A stretch of 64,000 nucleotides of DNA, from contig NC_052399.1 of the NCBI RefSeq assembly GCF_009389715.1, positions 17,053,646 to 17,117,645 of the forward strand, in the 5' to 3' direction. The DNA comes from Phoenix dactylifera (taxonomy: Eukaryota > Streptophyta > Magnoliopsida > Arecales > Arecaceae). Of the stretch, positions 36,901-50,400 are shown piece after piece. A program made the translations under genes and the position numbers. Every line of letters begins with the position of its first letter. Positions within the stretch are counted from its first letter, which is position 1. The notes beneath the pieces were generated by a model that saw only the letters and a list, made by a program, of their open reading frames with translations, was not told where the DNA came from and searched no databases.

Positions 36901-39900
36901 GGTCGAGGAGAATGGAGTTTTTAGAGAAAACTGAGAAGCGTGTGCAAGTAAGAGTGATTGTGAGCCCTTAAGAATTCCACTAGATTGAGAAGACTAAAAT
37001 TGGGGGAGAACGGAAAGAAAGGAGGAAGAGGAAGATGAAGATAGAAAGAGAAATTTGGGTTTGACAAAGCATGTATATTGAAGGTGGGAGGTGGTAGAAA
37101 ATATTGCAGTGCTTCCATAGTCACTATTTAAAGAAGCCCCAGAGCTGACGGTACTTCTCCTTAAGTTGGCACATAGATATCTAGCAAAATTAACTTGTGA
37201 AGAAGTTGGCTGTCAATATTGACGTTCCGTGATCACAAATGCAAGACATCTTTTTCCTAACAAATTTTCCCCAACAAAATAAGTTTACTTCTAGATCTTC
37301 ACTAGAGTCATGCTGAATGGATTGTTCAGAAGCAGGAAGTAGAAGCCCTGCAGAACTAGCTGTGATGTGTGAAGACAATGCCAATTGGTGATAGATATCT
37401 CACTATAGAGTTAAAAAGAAAAGAAGGACAGATTAATGGGAAATCTTTCTGTGGACTAACCTATAACTTTCTCCAGGATGCATGGATGAAGAATCTCAGC
37501 TTTAAACTGACCCATAACTTACTGCTGTTAACAGTCCCAAAGTTCTTGGGTCTAGGCATACAACATGGGCTTCGTAGCTGAAACTCCTGTACCATATAAG
37601 TGCAACGTGTAAGTCATACATGTATAGAACTGCTAAATTCCACCATCTTGTTCTCATAAATAAAAAGAAAATGCAAAAAGTAGAATTGCTTTATAACTTG
37701 ATTTCTCTGCTCGGCTGGACGGCCCATTACGACTGTTGAGTCAGTCCCATTTTTTGAATGGAAGAGAGGAAGAACCATCCGAATTTAATTATAGGAAGGA
37801 AAAAAGTTCAAAAACCTTCTGAGGAGGCAGATAATTAAAGATTATAAAGCTTGCCATAGAGCCCAGTAAAATTAGAAAATTGCTTCTGATTGTAAATCAA
37901 CGACCAGTCGCAGAAGAGGGACCAAGCAGCTTGAAGAAAGAGGAATCAGAAGAAGATTTCTTGAGTAAGAGCCTTGCATTCCTCTTGTATACTTGAAAGG
38001 TGTATCTAATTTGCAACGGATAATTACTTAATACTGGACTTTTGTTTAGATCATCCATTTGCCCTTTCATGTTATAACCCCTTAAAAGTGAAGCTTCATG
38101 GAGATACAATTACGCAGAAAAGTTGGTCAGAGGTAACGAGTATGCGCCATGCCTGATCCATGGAGTTTCACATGATACACGCCTATAAATGAATGCTTGG
38201 TGTGCTAAGCTTGTAAAATCAAGAGGAAGCTAAGGGGGCAACAATCTCCCACACTTAATCAGACTCATTGCAGAAGAGCTGGGTAAAACATTATGAACAT
38301 TTAGAGAGCTAGGTAGAACTATAACCAGATAATAACACATAAGAACACCTAAAAACTGGTTTAGTTGAGAGAAAATTAGCGCGATATCTCTTATCTGCAA
38401 TGAAACAGTAAATGGTTCAAATTTGTAAACCTGATATTTTCAGTGGATCATGCATGCAAAAGTCAAAAAAAATAAAAAAAAAATGAACTTATGTGGATTT
38501 AGATTCTTTTTAATCAGAAAATATGACATATATAGGATAATAGCAGTTATAAGGGGCTATAAGAGAGCCTTTTGATCTCTCAGCTAACTTATTGAATGAA
38601 TGACCCTAAATGGATGATGAGGGAGATGTACCAAAATTAGATTGGATCTTTTAAGGGTTAAGGTTTAATACTGAGCATTTTGTGGTTGCAAATCATAACT
38701 CTGGATATTTTTCACCAATAAGGATTATTCTCGAACCAAACTCTATGGTACTTAACCAAAGTCATGATTCAGAACCCCTAAAGGGCCTAAACTCATGTAT
38801 CCCAACATATTATTGAGCAGTCGAAGGTTCTCAAGTCGCGAGATTCTGGAACAAGATTTTATGGTTGCAAAGTGTTTATATGATTTAAAATTCAGCGGCG
38901 ACAATGAGCTCTGGAACTCAATTTTTAAGGAAATTGTTCTCCCTATAAAATCTGCAACAGGAGTTCTGATAAGGGTGAAAAATTAATTGCATCTATCAAC
39001 TGATAAGGGTGATAGTTACTTTGCTAGCGTATGAACAAAATCCAAGGTGGTATGTCAGCTTTGGCAGTGAGCATATAATTGTGCAGGTATGCACAAGATG
39101 CATCTGATCAATATCCTACAATAGTTATGATGTTACATGCAATCGACATTTATTTTCACTGTTCATGTCTATTGGATGATAAAACATGGCATTTTGCTTC
39201 CAAAGAAAAACCTGCAGAAGCTTAAGCAAGAACTATTTCGCATTTTGTTCATTATGTTCTACAGTGGCTGTTAACCTGACACCAAAGCCCAAGTTTTCCT
39301 GCCTAGAAATTGATAGAAGCTGTGTTTCTTTATCGTCTATTATGCATAACCACTGTCATGCATGTAATATTTTAGTTTGTTGTCACAGTCATCGCTCAGG
39401 TTGGTGATCTCTTAGGATGGCACAGAAGAATTTGGTTTGTTTTTTGGAGTTTCCTTGGACAAATCGTCAGCTGCTGATTCTGTTGTTCAGGTCATCTTGA
39501 AATAATTAATACATTATGGGCACTGGCGCCAAATACATCACAATACAATATCTATACATATTTAGAAATCATATAGATCACAACTCAACTGTTGCATGTT
39601 ATAGCTAAGCAACTCTGTTTTTATTCCCACACCATAACATTGTTCTTCTCTCTCATATTGCTTTTGCAACATCTTATGTGCCTTTTTGCCCAACTGCAAT
39701 AAATCAACTGTAAGTAATGACATATGGTTCAGGTATTGGTTGTATGCAGCTATAAAATGTAAGTGCTTGATCGTGACGAATGATGAAATGAGAGATCACA
39801 TATTCCAGATCTTAGGAAATGATTTCTTCTCCAAATGGAAAGAAAGGCATCAGGTATGTATGCATTTTCCAAAAATAAAATTCACTCATTTTAAATAAAG

Positions 39901-41416
39901 CTTGTTATTATGTTTATTCTGTGCATAAAACAATTTTTTGGTCAAAAAAAGAAGTGAACTTCTACAAGATAAAATGACCAGAAATGCCAAAAGTGGAAGT
40001 GGTACACCCTGCATGCAATGACGACACCACTCTAGATTTTTAGTAGACAACATGTTTTTGAACTCCTTTTGCAGTACATCTTTGATATATTTAACTGAAA
40101 GTTATATACCTTTCTGGTTGCTAACAGCCATGTTAATGTTTTAAAAGCTGATCGATGTTTTTTGCTCTGTTGCTAGGTACGTTTCAGTTATCATGACGGC
40201 AATTTCGAATTTCACATGCCGCCTCCTTGTTCTGTGGTTATCCAGGTTTAATTCACTTTCACTTCCCTCTTCACTAGACTTCATTGTCACGTCTCATATT
40301 TCTGAGTCAGAACTATGGACAACAGTAGAATTTATGTCAACCAACATGCTATATTTGCATTATTTAGATAGGATAGGTTTAAAGGCTCCTAATTTTCTTG
40401 TCCTCTCGTAGACTCTTTACTTTACCAAATAGGATGCCTTTGGTTTTCTATTCAGTTATTTTATCTTATACATGCTAAAATGTTAGCTAATAAGGGGATA
40501 CGTATGGCAGTGAAAGCCTAAATAAACCTTGATGTAAATAACTACATTGTATTGCCAAACCACCAGAGGAAAAAGTAATTTAAAATTGCACCGAGTGGCC
40601 ACAGGTCACTTACATTTTGACCATAAAGCACTGTGCTAGCTTGATATTCTAATGGAAGTAATCCACATGCATATATTGTCAGATATGATGAACTACCAAA
40701 AATCAGAAAAAAAAACTAAAATGTGATTTCACTTGATGGAAATCCATATGACAACCAGAATTCAGTTATTTTAGAATATTTTTTTCCTTTTTAAGTGGAT
40801 CCAGCTTTTCAAATCATGATATCTACTTTATCTGAAGTTCAGGAATCTGAGAAAGGTCATTGGCATATCCCCATCTCAGTGGAACATGATGAATCAGAGA
40901 GAGAGAGAACCTGGTTATGTGTAACGCGTGCCCGCTCGCATATGATGATGGAAGAATTGTCAAATTCACCTAAAGGTTTATTGATTCATTCCTTTGACTT
41001 GTTAGATATTTTGGCAATCTGTTATGATATAAATGTCATAATTCCTGTTATCCTTCTAGCTTGGTAAAATTTTACATTCAGAAGTATCTAATAACTCTTA
41101 TCTAATAACTCATCCTTTTCCAACACGATACTGGAAAAAGGAAGCACATCAGGACTTAGAGGATGGCTGACTGTAACTGGAGGTAATATTGATTTATATA
41201 TATTTTAAAACAGAAAAACAACCTGAGAAGATGGCAATCAGTCCTACTTTATACATTGGAGCTAGCAACCAGATCAGGTCTAGTGAAAGCCCAAAAGAGA
41301 AGGTCATGAGAAGTCCCCAAAGAAATATAGCTGACAGGGAAAATTCAAATACAATAATATCCAGTATTGAGGCTGCCGAGGAATTGTGTGGCTGTGTTAT
41401 TGATTTCCAAATCTAA
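33993..41416 (+). CDS. PRORP1: Organellar proteinaceous RNase P (PRORP1-like), 7 exons
   Basis: This protein-only RNase P removes 5' leaders from tRNA precursors in mitochondria and plastids. Exons: 33993-35678, 36119-36208, 36341-36522, 39733-39853, 40177-40245, 40843-40975 and 41214-41416; all phases join, giving 827 residues. Residues 1-50 are Ser/Arg/Pro-rich and look like a dual transit peptide. About 50-178 is a charged linker without a domain. PPR-type helical repeats run from about 180 to 470, interrupted by a polar insert at about 237-322. The NYN metallonuclease follows, with Asp576 (VVDAANVGLF), Asp651-Asp652 (GSNDDWYWLY) and Asp670 (IVTNDEMRDH) as the metal-binding acids. Structural zinc is probably held by Cys521 and Cys524 (GVCLGCGEK) with His724 (WHIP) and Cys742 (TWLC). 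A Ser/Glu-rich tail of about 67 residues follows the zinc site. At 827 residues it is longer than Arabidopsis PRORP1 (about 570), through the linker, insert and tail. All key residues are present. Confidence 0.95.
36523..39732 (+). other. Large PRORP intron 3
   Basis: This 3.2-kb intron separates the NYN exon that ends at GSNDD from the next one; the donor and acceptor split the Trp653 codon. No gene or clear repeat was recognised. Confidence 0.6.
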
Positions 41417-42178
41417 CAAGGACCAACAAGTTTTAATCAGCAGACATGATATGGCCTATCAGCCAGGAAAATTTGTTGTTAGAAGTCAGGAAATATTTCA
41501 GGTTCATGAAATCAAATTTTCAATTTTAGTGGTTCTTGTGTACATATTTACTTCTTTTTTGCCCCTTAATTACCTCTATCTTCAAGAGTATATGATATTC
41601 TTTTCTTCTTCTTTTTTTTTCCAATGATATGAAACATGAAACCCGCACTGAAAGTGCTTCGCTATATTTGTCTGTTGCAAAAAAATTTGAATTATGAAAG
41701 TCATTGTATAGCTGGTGGTGAATAACCGCTGTGTTCTCAAAAAAGTAGAGACATTTTAGAGCTCCAAAGGACATGGTGCTAAAGCTGACAGATTAGTTTG
41801 AGCATAAATACCTGAGTCATATGATGTCGGTATCCTCTCATCAATCCTCCAGAATGAATCAATGATAAAATACATTCGTCAGCTGATACCTGGAAGTTCC
41901 AGATGAGCCGCTTGCTGCCAGCCAGCTACCATTTATGGTGAGACAGGAGATGTCTCCATAATGAATTTTAACGGGCCAAATAGGAGCAGGGGTGATTATA
42001 AGTAGGCTAAACAACTAAACAGCCATTCTTTTCTTCTATTTATCTCAGATCCATTCAACTCAGAGAAAGCCTTAAGAGTCCACTTCAGGCATCCAGGCAT
42101 CATTCGAGACTAGCTGGTTAGTCAAATGGACTTTTCTGATCATATTTGGCCACTAATATGCTGTGTCAGTACAACATC

Positions 42179-42232
42179 GCGAGAATGAAATCCAAGTACT
42201 TTGATACACTCCTGCTTGGGTTTCATTCTCGC
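42179..42232. repeat. 18-bp inverted repeat with 18-base loop
   Basis: GCGAGAATGAAATCCAAG (42179-42196) pairs with CTTGGGTTTCATTCTCGC (42215-42232) with one mismatch or G-U pair. It could be the tip of a transposon remnant or a stable RNA hairpin. It is too short for a typical plant microRNA precursor. Confidence 0.85.
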
Positions 42233-42246
42233 ATGGAATGATAATT

Positions 42247-42475
42247 GAAGTGTAATTCAACTTAAATTGCAGTATAAATTTAAAGTCATTCCTATGTATA
42301 ACAAATATGAATGATAATTCAACTTGAATTGAATTATACTTAAAATGATAATTCAACTTAAATTGGCTTTAAAGAGAGGAATTGCATTTGTTAATTCTCA
42401 CTCGTCGCACATCCCACCACTCCATCTCCAAAGCCATTCCTATCTATAACAAATACAATTCAACTTAAATTGGAG
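42247..42475. repeat. Local duplication built on AATTCAACTTAAATTG
   Basis: Four close copies of AATTCAACTTAAATTG occur. A longer shared block, CATTCCTAT(G/C)TATAACAAATA, appears near 42288 and again near 42437. Confidence 0.7.
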
Positions 42476-42728
42476 TAAAATTTTCAGATTATATATCATT
42501 TATGTAATTTGATAAATATACACACTCAAAAGTCTCAGAAGGTGAATTTTTCTTGTTAGAAGGAAGCATCATGCTACATGTTCTTTTCTTTTTTCTCTTT
42601 TAAGGCCGGGAGGGAGCCCTACCGTGTTTTTTTTTCTTTTCTTTTTTTCTTGCTAAAATAGAAAGTTACACTAATATGAATACATCCAAAAAAATCAAAA
42701 AGAAAGAAGTCCCAAATATTGAGAGAGT

Positions 42729-42729
<1 letters not shown>

Positions 42730-42777
<48 letters not shown>
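42730..42777 (+). repeat. 48-base uninterrupted A tract
   Basis: The homopolymer may be the tail of an old retroposed sequence, but no retroposed gene was recognised upstream. Its length may be unreliable in assembly. Confidence 0.9.
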
Positions 42778-42779
<2 letters not shown>

Positions 42780-43689
42780 AAGAAGGATTTCTCTCTACTT
42801 GCGGGAATGGGCTTGGGAAGGTTGGTTATTGTGTGGAGTAGGCGGGGCCTGATATACTCTAATGGCGTCATGTTTGGAAACTTCCGGCGTAAAAAGCCGG
42901 GGTTGAAGCGGAGTTTGACAGGGAGAGGGAGGGTACGAGAGAGGAAGAAAGTGCGAGAAAGATCTTGAGAGGCATTTTTTCTGATCCTGTGGACAATCTC
43001 ACTCCAGCTCCCACTACCTGCCCTTCGTGCTACAGCCCTAGGTAAATCCCACCAAAGTGTCTAAATATATTGGAATCCTGTTCCCTATCTCATGAATTCA
43101 AGCTTATCCAAACAGGTCCTGATCTCTGTGGCATCCAATGGATCAGGAATAAAACAGGCCTAAGGTTTGCCTTTTAAATAGCGGTTCTGAAAAATAGGCA
43201 TGAGTAAGGAGTATTTATATCCATTTATGCCTATCCACCTGTTTTTTTAATGGACAATGAATACACCCCCAAGACTGGAAGTATTCTAAAAACGGTAGCC
43301 AACAAGAAACAAGTAACTTGTCAGATAATTATTCTACTTTTTTTAAAAAAAAAAATGTTTGGGAATTAAATTTTCATGCCAGCCATAATTGTTAGCTCCA
43401 GTACCAAAAAGTTTGTTTCCGTCGACCAACCTAGAAATATAGTTAAAAAAATAAACTTTGTCACTCGGAAGAATGAGTGGAAGGCGTGCTCCACACAATG
43501 CAAAACGACATTCAACAAGAAAACTATTTCGTATATAAGCCAAGGCACGAAAGTATCAACTTACCCAACTGGTAAGGTCTTTAATAATTGTACCTAATAA
43601 ATTGGGATCAACCCTACATTCATCAGGGTTTGGGATGTTATAAGCATTTGGAGGAAAGATACCCCCATCCACTATGAGTCCTTTCTATC

Positions 43690-43727
43690 AAAAATAATAA
43701 TAACAACAACAATAATAATAATAATAG
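43690..43727. repeat. ATA/ACA trinucleotide microsatellite
   Basis: A run of AATAATAAC and ACAACAATAATA units lies just beyond the TOL 3' side. Confidence 0.9.
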
Positions 43728-44460
43728 GCTAAAGAGACCTATAAATGTCTCAAAACAGTACATGTTTCTTGCGGAAGTTATTCCTGCTTGAAATACACTA
43801 ATTTTAATTGCGTCGTGAAAAGAAGAAAAATGAACCAAAAATTCAGACCACCAGCAAGAGGAGAATATAGCAACTGATGCGAACTGAGGAGATGCATCCC
43901 CACCTTGCAAGCAGTTGACACCGTGAGAATGCTCTGCTTGCACTATTAAAGAAAAAATTCGAAAGTCAATCCGCAAAAGTTTCACTTTTACCTCTCCTTG
44001 GACTAACATGACAACATCCGAAGGCTAAGTCTCTGAGTTACTTCAGCATTTCTGAAATTTACTATCATCCACTAGGACTCGGTACTTAGCAATCAAATGC
44101 AGTTTAAGTAAACTTAGAGATTGTAAATATCTGATGCACACCGTTCAAGCCATCAAGGACTTGCAACATTATAGATAATGTAACTTTTTTCTATAAAACA
44201 GCCATCAAGACTCTAGTCATTAACAAAAACTCTGAAACCTTGGGTTAATAAAAACAAAATGGTATCTTAAATCTCCCTAATCAATCTATTTCCATTTTCC
44301 CTCTCTATAATAAATGTACATGATTAAAACCAACAGACACAACATACAAACAGGGAGGCAGAAGAGAAGAATATTTATAAAAGAAGGAGCTAAAGCGAGA
44401 ACAGCAAATCAAAGAAAAAAAATATAAAGAAACAAAACAGAAAGGACCCACTCACTGATT

Positions 44461-47400
44461 TTACAAGCTCCCAACTTTACTAGCAGAAGGTTTATTTGGC
44501 TTCGATTTGGCCATATTAACAAGATCACCAAACAGCTTATCTTCAGGCTTGGTTGGCTTGCTGGACTGCTGCAGGTAAGAAGAGGAAGTAGGTGTCTGAT
44601 AAGAGGGAGTCATGTTCATATATATGCTGTTATCTTGCATGGAAAGCCCATACATTCTTCGAGAGAGCTCATTTGCACCAGCAGAAAGGTACATAGGTCT
44701 CCTCTGATCATAAAACTGAGCTTCTGGCTGCTGTCCATATCCATATAGTATTAGCTGACCTCCCTGCATGTGTGGTTGGTGCATTCCTGCCATCTGTCCT
44801 CCCAGCACTGCTTGAGAATAAATACCTCCAAGCTGGCTGTTCGGCATCAGTGGAGGATACATGCCTGCAAACTGACTGCTCTGCAAAGTCTGCATAGGCT
44901 GAGGTTGCAAGCCTACAAGCTGGCCGCCTGGCAATAATTGGGGGTGCATGCTTCCTAGCTGGTTGCCTGGCATTGGTTGGGGAAACATACCTCCCAGCTG
45001 ACCACTTTGCATTAGCTGGGGCTGCAAATTAGGCAATTGGTCACTCTGCACTGTTTTAGTTTCCCAGGGTGGTGGGGGGAGAGCTCCAGCTTGATCACTT
45101 GCATCTGTTAAGAGACATAATAGCAATCATAGGCCAGCAAATATGCACGTAGAAAATTATTGAAAACGCCCTCGGTATGGGATACTTGTTTTCACATGAA
45201 ACAGTTTTGGAAGAAAGTAAACCCAGAACTGCCCTTGTTATTATTAATCAATCAGTAGTTTCATACAGCACTTGCTTCGTTCTGTCTCAATACATAATTT
45301 AGCGGTCTCAATCAATACCTTTAGTATAAAAAAGATTTCAAGCAGGTAGCCATAGATAAAATGTAGGCACATCTACAATCAAAAGCAGTTAGGATTCAAG
45401 GAAAAAGGTACCAGTGTTTACCATAGCCTAGTGCCTGCTGCTGTGGATTTAAGCCCTGAGAAGCCTGACCATTCCATGTAGAACCTGCATGGTTCAATTG
45501 GGCTCCTTGATCATACGCTGCCTGCTCATATTGAGGAGCGCCTGTGTTTGGGATGCCTCCATTTGGATAAAGGGCAGGCTGTTGTGGCTGCAGCTGAAAC
45601 TGGGGTGCAGCAGGATATGTTTGTGATGCTGGAAGTGTGGAATGTGAATCAAGAGAGCTGGAAGGATTGCCATTCCTATTGTTAGAGTTGTTTTGGGGAA
45701 ACATGTCCACAAGAGCTAACAGGTTCTGATCAGAAACAGAAGTTGCAAGTGGTTCACTGACAGGAACAAGGGCCAGTGGATTATCATTTTTAGGTGTATT
45801 GTAGTCCTCCCCGCTAAGAAGGTCCATATGAGGATCAATTTTTGCTGCTGGAGTTGCTGAACCGTTGGATGCTGGAGGTGCAGGCAACAATAAGTGCTGA
45901 GGAGGCTGCTTACTTGTGCTTGCACCTGTACTGGACCTACAGAATTTTTTCACAAGCATCAAATATGGAATATGTATTGTGACTGAAATCAAAATACAAA
46001 ATCATCCACTTAATTAGTGACTCATTTGCAATGTAAGCCAAAGAAAACCAAATATGTAGCTAAATATTTTCTTAAGTCTAATCTTGAGGACAATCAATAA
46101 ACTATAAATAAGAAGTCCAAATTGATAAATTTCATTTAATCCAACTAATATACATGTCTATGTACCGGAAAACACAAGCAGGACATTCAGATCAATGAGA
46201 TTTTTGTACCCTTAGCAGCAGCTAATGTGTTTTAAGTGAACCAACTACAATGCACTTGAAGCTTAAAACTGACAAAACTTCATCACATATACTGCATAAG
46301 AGAAAAAACAAGTGACTTAGCAAGATTACCTACGATCTGGCTGTACTGCAGAATCATCAGCATCTACTAATGCCTGAAGTGATTTGGGTTTTTCCACACG
46401 AACAGCAATACCTGCAGCAATGGCATCACGTTTTGCTAGCACACGCTGCAAGTCATCATTCAGAGAAAGTCCTTGGGCAAGTAATTCCTCATCCCTGTAA
46501 CAACCAGAAAAGTTGTTATGCAAGCTGATAGACCATAATCTTCTTTACAAGACAAATAAGTTCAAGGGCTTTATGATACAATCTAACAATTGTCAAATTC
46601 AAAAGTGATAATCAAAGAAAAAGCAGGCATCTAACCAAAAGCATGACTTCTGCACGCATCTGTTCCAACAACAGCATTAAATGAATGAGAGAGTGAATGA
46701 ATTAGTGAGTGGGTGAGAGAGAGACAGAGAGAGAAGGGGGAGGAGCTACATAAAAGAAGGGGGCATACACCCAAAAAGGATGTAGAACGTGCAAAAAATG
46801 CACTTCCAAAATTTTATCTATTTCCATTTACACTTATGCCGGACAAGAAGGAAAAGAAGTACTACAAAGACTTACGAAGTTGTGTTCACAAGCTGTACCA
46901 CTCTTTGTTTGTAAGTACGGCACTGTTCGACAAGGTCAACAATTACCTCCTGCCTGAGTCCCTGCATATTGGCATTAACATGGCTCAGCAGCTGGGATTT
47001 TAATGATTATACCAACTTTGTATTGAACAATCATCGGACAAATTGGAGCAACAATATTTTAAAAAATAAATCAGCATGTGAACATTAAGAAACTTGAGTT
47101 TGGCAAATTGTCTGATAAAAATGTACGAATAAGCAGCCAAGTTAATGACAGAATTGATATTATCTTCAACTGCAGAATTTAGGAGATCATTTTGAGGAAA
47201 AAGATGCATCCAATGTTTTCAAGCATTAACTTATATGGTTTTAACAGAAGGAAAAAAAAAGTAACAGAAATATTTTCTCAAACAGTATAACAAATCACGT
47301 TATGATAAAAAGTGTCATATTGCAGGATACCTCTCTGTTTCCAGGATCTAAAGCATTAAGCATTTCAGCAAGAACATCCATGATTCCACGAGCATTCTGA

Positions 47401-50400
47401 ATTTCTGTCAGGCTGATAAGATAAAGAAAATTTCAATCCCAAATCACAGCACTGGAACTTAGAATGTCAATCTGAATGTAAAAATTTGCAGATAGAATTG
47501 CACCCAACTATTGCATGATTCTAAATTAAGGAAAGGAATTTCTACTAGCTTAAATGATGAGAAAACACTTTATATAACCATTGTTTTTATTTGATTCAAG
47601 AGAAATATAAACAAGTTTATATTTTACACTAATAATTTGATATATCATTTGAAGGAAAAAAGTATTACTCATAACATAAAGTGATCCAGTAGCGAATATT
47701 TTTTTACTACCTCTTTTATCTAAAGTCAGCATGAAGTTCAAAGAATTGTAACGTATCAACATATTGATCACTTTATGTTTTTATCAAAAATTATTTCATA
47801 TTAGTTCTAAAAAACATTTCTAAATGTAATTTTGGCTATCAGATTTAATATGTGGCAAAACAATATAGTGAAAACTAAAAAAAATGAAGAACTGGAATAT
47901 TAACCAATGATCATATGCATTTACAAGTATCATACTTTGAAGATGTAGTATATTCCAAAATGTAGAGATCAGAAGTTAGGCACTGCACCTCAAAACAGGA
48001 AACTCAGATCCAACAGATGACTCAGGCACTTCTTGTTGATAATCAGGACTTCGCAAAGATGGTGGATAGGATCTCAGAGGTTGCGTCTGTGGAGGAGTAA
48101 ATATAGGTGCAGACCTCTCGGGCCTCTGAGGAAATACAGCTCCAGCACGCTGATGTAGGGGGGAATTTTAAGAGAACATTTAATTAGAAAAAGAGTTTTT
48201 TGCTAGCATATTATAATTATTACAGCACTTTCTCCTACACTTAAAACAAGATAGGAGCTTTAGTCAGATAGTGTAACTTGCTTGGCAACAGGTTTAGATG
48301 GTAGACATATAGCTCATAACCTAGCTTAAAAAATTATGAACATAGTCTAGTATACCAACAGCTCCTGGTAAGCTGCATAATATTGTGGATATCTTGCCCG
48401 TGGACCACCAAAGGCTTCTTGCCAGGTATCTATTAATATTAAAATCTTCTCCTTGACATGAAAATCTGGCTGCAGAACGAAAAAGCATCAGACTAGTTGA
48501 GATTTTCATCATGAGGAAAGACATAGCAAAAATGGAAAATATTAAATGAGCTATTACAACCTTTCTTTTCACTATCTTCACCATCTCATGCAGTATATCT
48601 TTCTCTGCCACATGCATATGGACTATGTCTCCACAATTTTTTATCACTGTTTCCAACAGCTGAAATATGATAACAAGAGCCAAAGACTAAGCAAAAGACT
48701 AGATTAGTGTAAAATAACTGCAATATGAAGCCTTCAAATAATACAAGAACCATAGAAACAAATGATGCTTCTCAATTATTAAGAGCCTTAACCAACAAGT
48801 CTCGTTCAATCTAGATGATCTGACTTTAGTCGCTACCAACTGGATGCTCACCATCAAAATGTTCTAAGACAGGCTATCAACCAGATGGTAACCCTTTGAG
48901 TTGGTGCAAAAGTCCTGGCTGAGGCATCTTTATACAAGAGCAGTTGACTGCCATGAAACCTGAAGGACAAAAGACAGGCAGGACCAATATTTTTTTTCCT
49001 TCATTTCACACTTTATGCTTGTGCAGTCACCCAATGACACTTCAAAGTTCCCTTAGGCTAAGAAGCTAAATGCAACAGGAAGTGGAGAATTACTTATTAT
49101 AAAATTGTAAACAATCTGAGACATCAATTATTAGCCAAAGAGCCCGCTTACAACATAGCCCTCAACATCTACTTAAATTAGAAAGAAAACATTTATGAAG
49201 AAAACAATATCTTCCTTACTGTCTTCTAGGAAAAAAAATACTTCCTCCAATTACTTGTTACATTATTTGTTCTTTCGAAAAAGGATCCTCATCACATCTT
49301 TATGAAGCTCACAAAAGAAGATGACAACTAAAAGGCATCAATGGACAACTGGCTCCTAATATTAAGATCACTTGCAGCAACATGACAGGATATTAATGTT
49401 TTGTACTGAAATGAAATAGGCCATAATTTATCAACTCATCCCGAGCAATGTCAATAAACTTTAGGAGGACAATGCAGAGATAGCCAGTGAATGTTTTGAC
49501 CTACGCAAACAGCCAAACAATATAAAAATTCTCTTCATCCAAAAAGGTTAGAAAGTGCAATGGGCTAATAAAAAACAAGCCTAGAAGTATCAAAACATCT
49601 TCGAAACCAAGATTACAATCATGAGAGAAGATTTTTAATTTACCATAAATGGTGGGAAAGATAAAAGAGCAAAAGAAAACAATAAATTTGGTTGAAAAAT
49701 TGAAAATCTAGAACAGAATATAATGTTCCTATCGGCTTCATGGTTGGATGATTATGGCTTGTACCTTAAGTCTAGTTTATGCAAAATGGACCTGCATCAA
49801 GGTTATTTGCATCTTATAGAATTAATTATTCTATGACAAAAGTATGGAGCATTCCATAGAGAGCAGTCATATCCCCTGACCATTGAGGGAAAAAGACCAG
49901 CCGACTACTGATGAAGCTCAACAAAGATAAGCAATTTCTAATGGTCTTGGGAACTGCCCAAAAAAGTTCATCATTTTGGCACAAATTTGTACCAACATAA
50001 GATAGAAGTGCAATTAAGTCTTGTAAAAGTACAAACTCGGTCCAACATAAGATAGAAGTGCAATTAAGTCGGAGGATTAAAGGGCTGGTCAACATGGTTG
50101 GCAGAGATCAGCATGTACTGTGCTGGTACTTTATTGGCGCCATCATGGGTGTGCCCCAGGCAGCATGCTAGTGCATGCCAAGCACTGGCATGGCATGATA
50201 CATATTATGTCAGTGTCACACTGGCACAGCATCGGCACATGATATTCAATACTTACAACCGACAACAATGTAATTGATCAGTGAAATGACTTGTACAAAA
50301 CAAATCCAGACCCAAACCATTGCATAAGAAAAGCTGCAGACCTATCAACCACACCTACCAATATTATAATCAAGCCAGTCTTCAAACCTTAGCTACATAA

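Larger units (their letters stand above)
41417..44460. other. Convergent intergenic region between PRORP and the TOL gene
   Basis: Both neighbouring genes end here, so the outer parts are 3' UTRs. In between are a hairpin (42179-42232), a local duplication with repeated AATTCAACTTAAATTG (42247-42475), a 48-base A run (42730-42777) and an ATA/ACA microsatellite (43690-43727). No coding gene was recognised. Confidence 0.65.

Noticed and set aside
42179-42232. Hairpin as a microRNA precursor
   Set aside because: An 18-bp stem with an 18-base loop is too short to yield a 21-nt duplex of the usual plant type.
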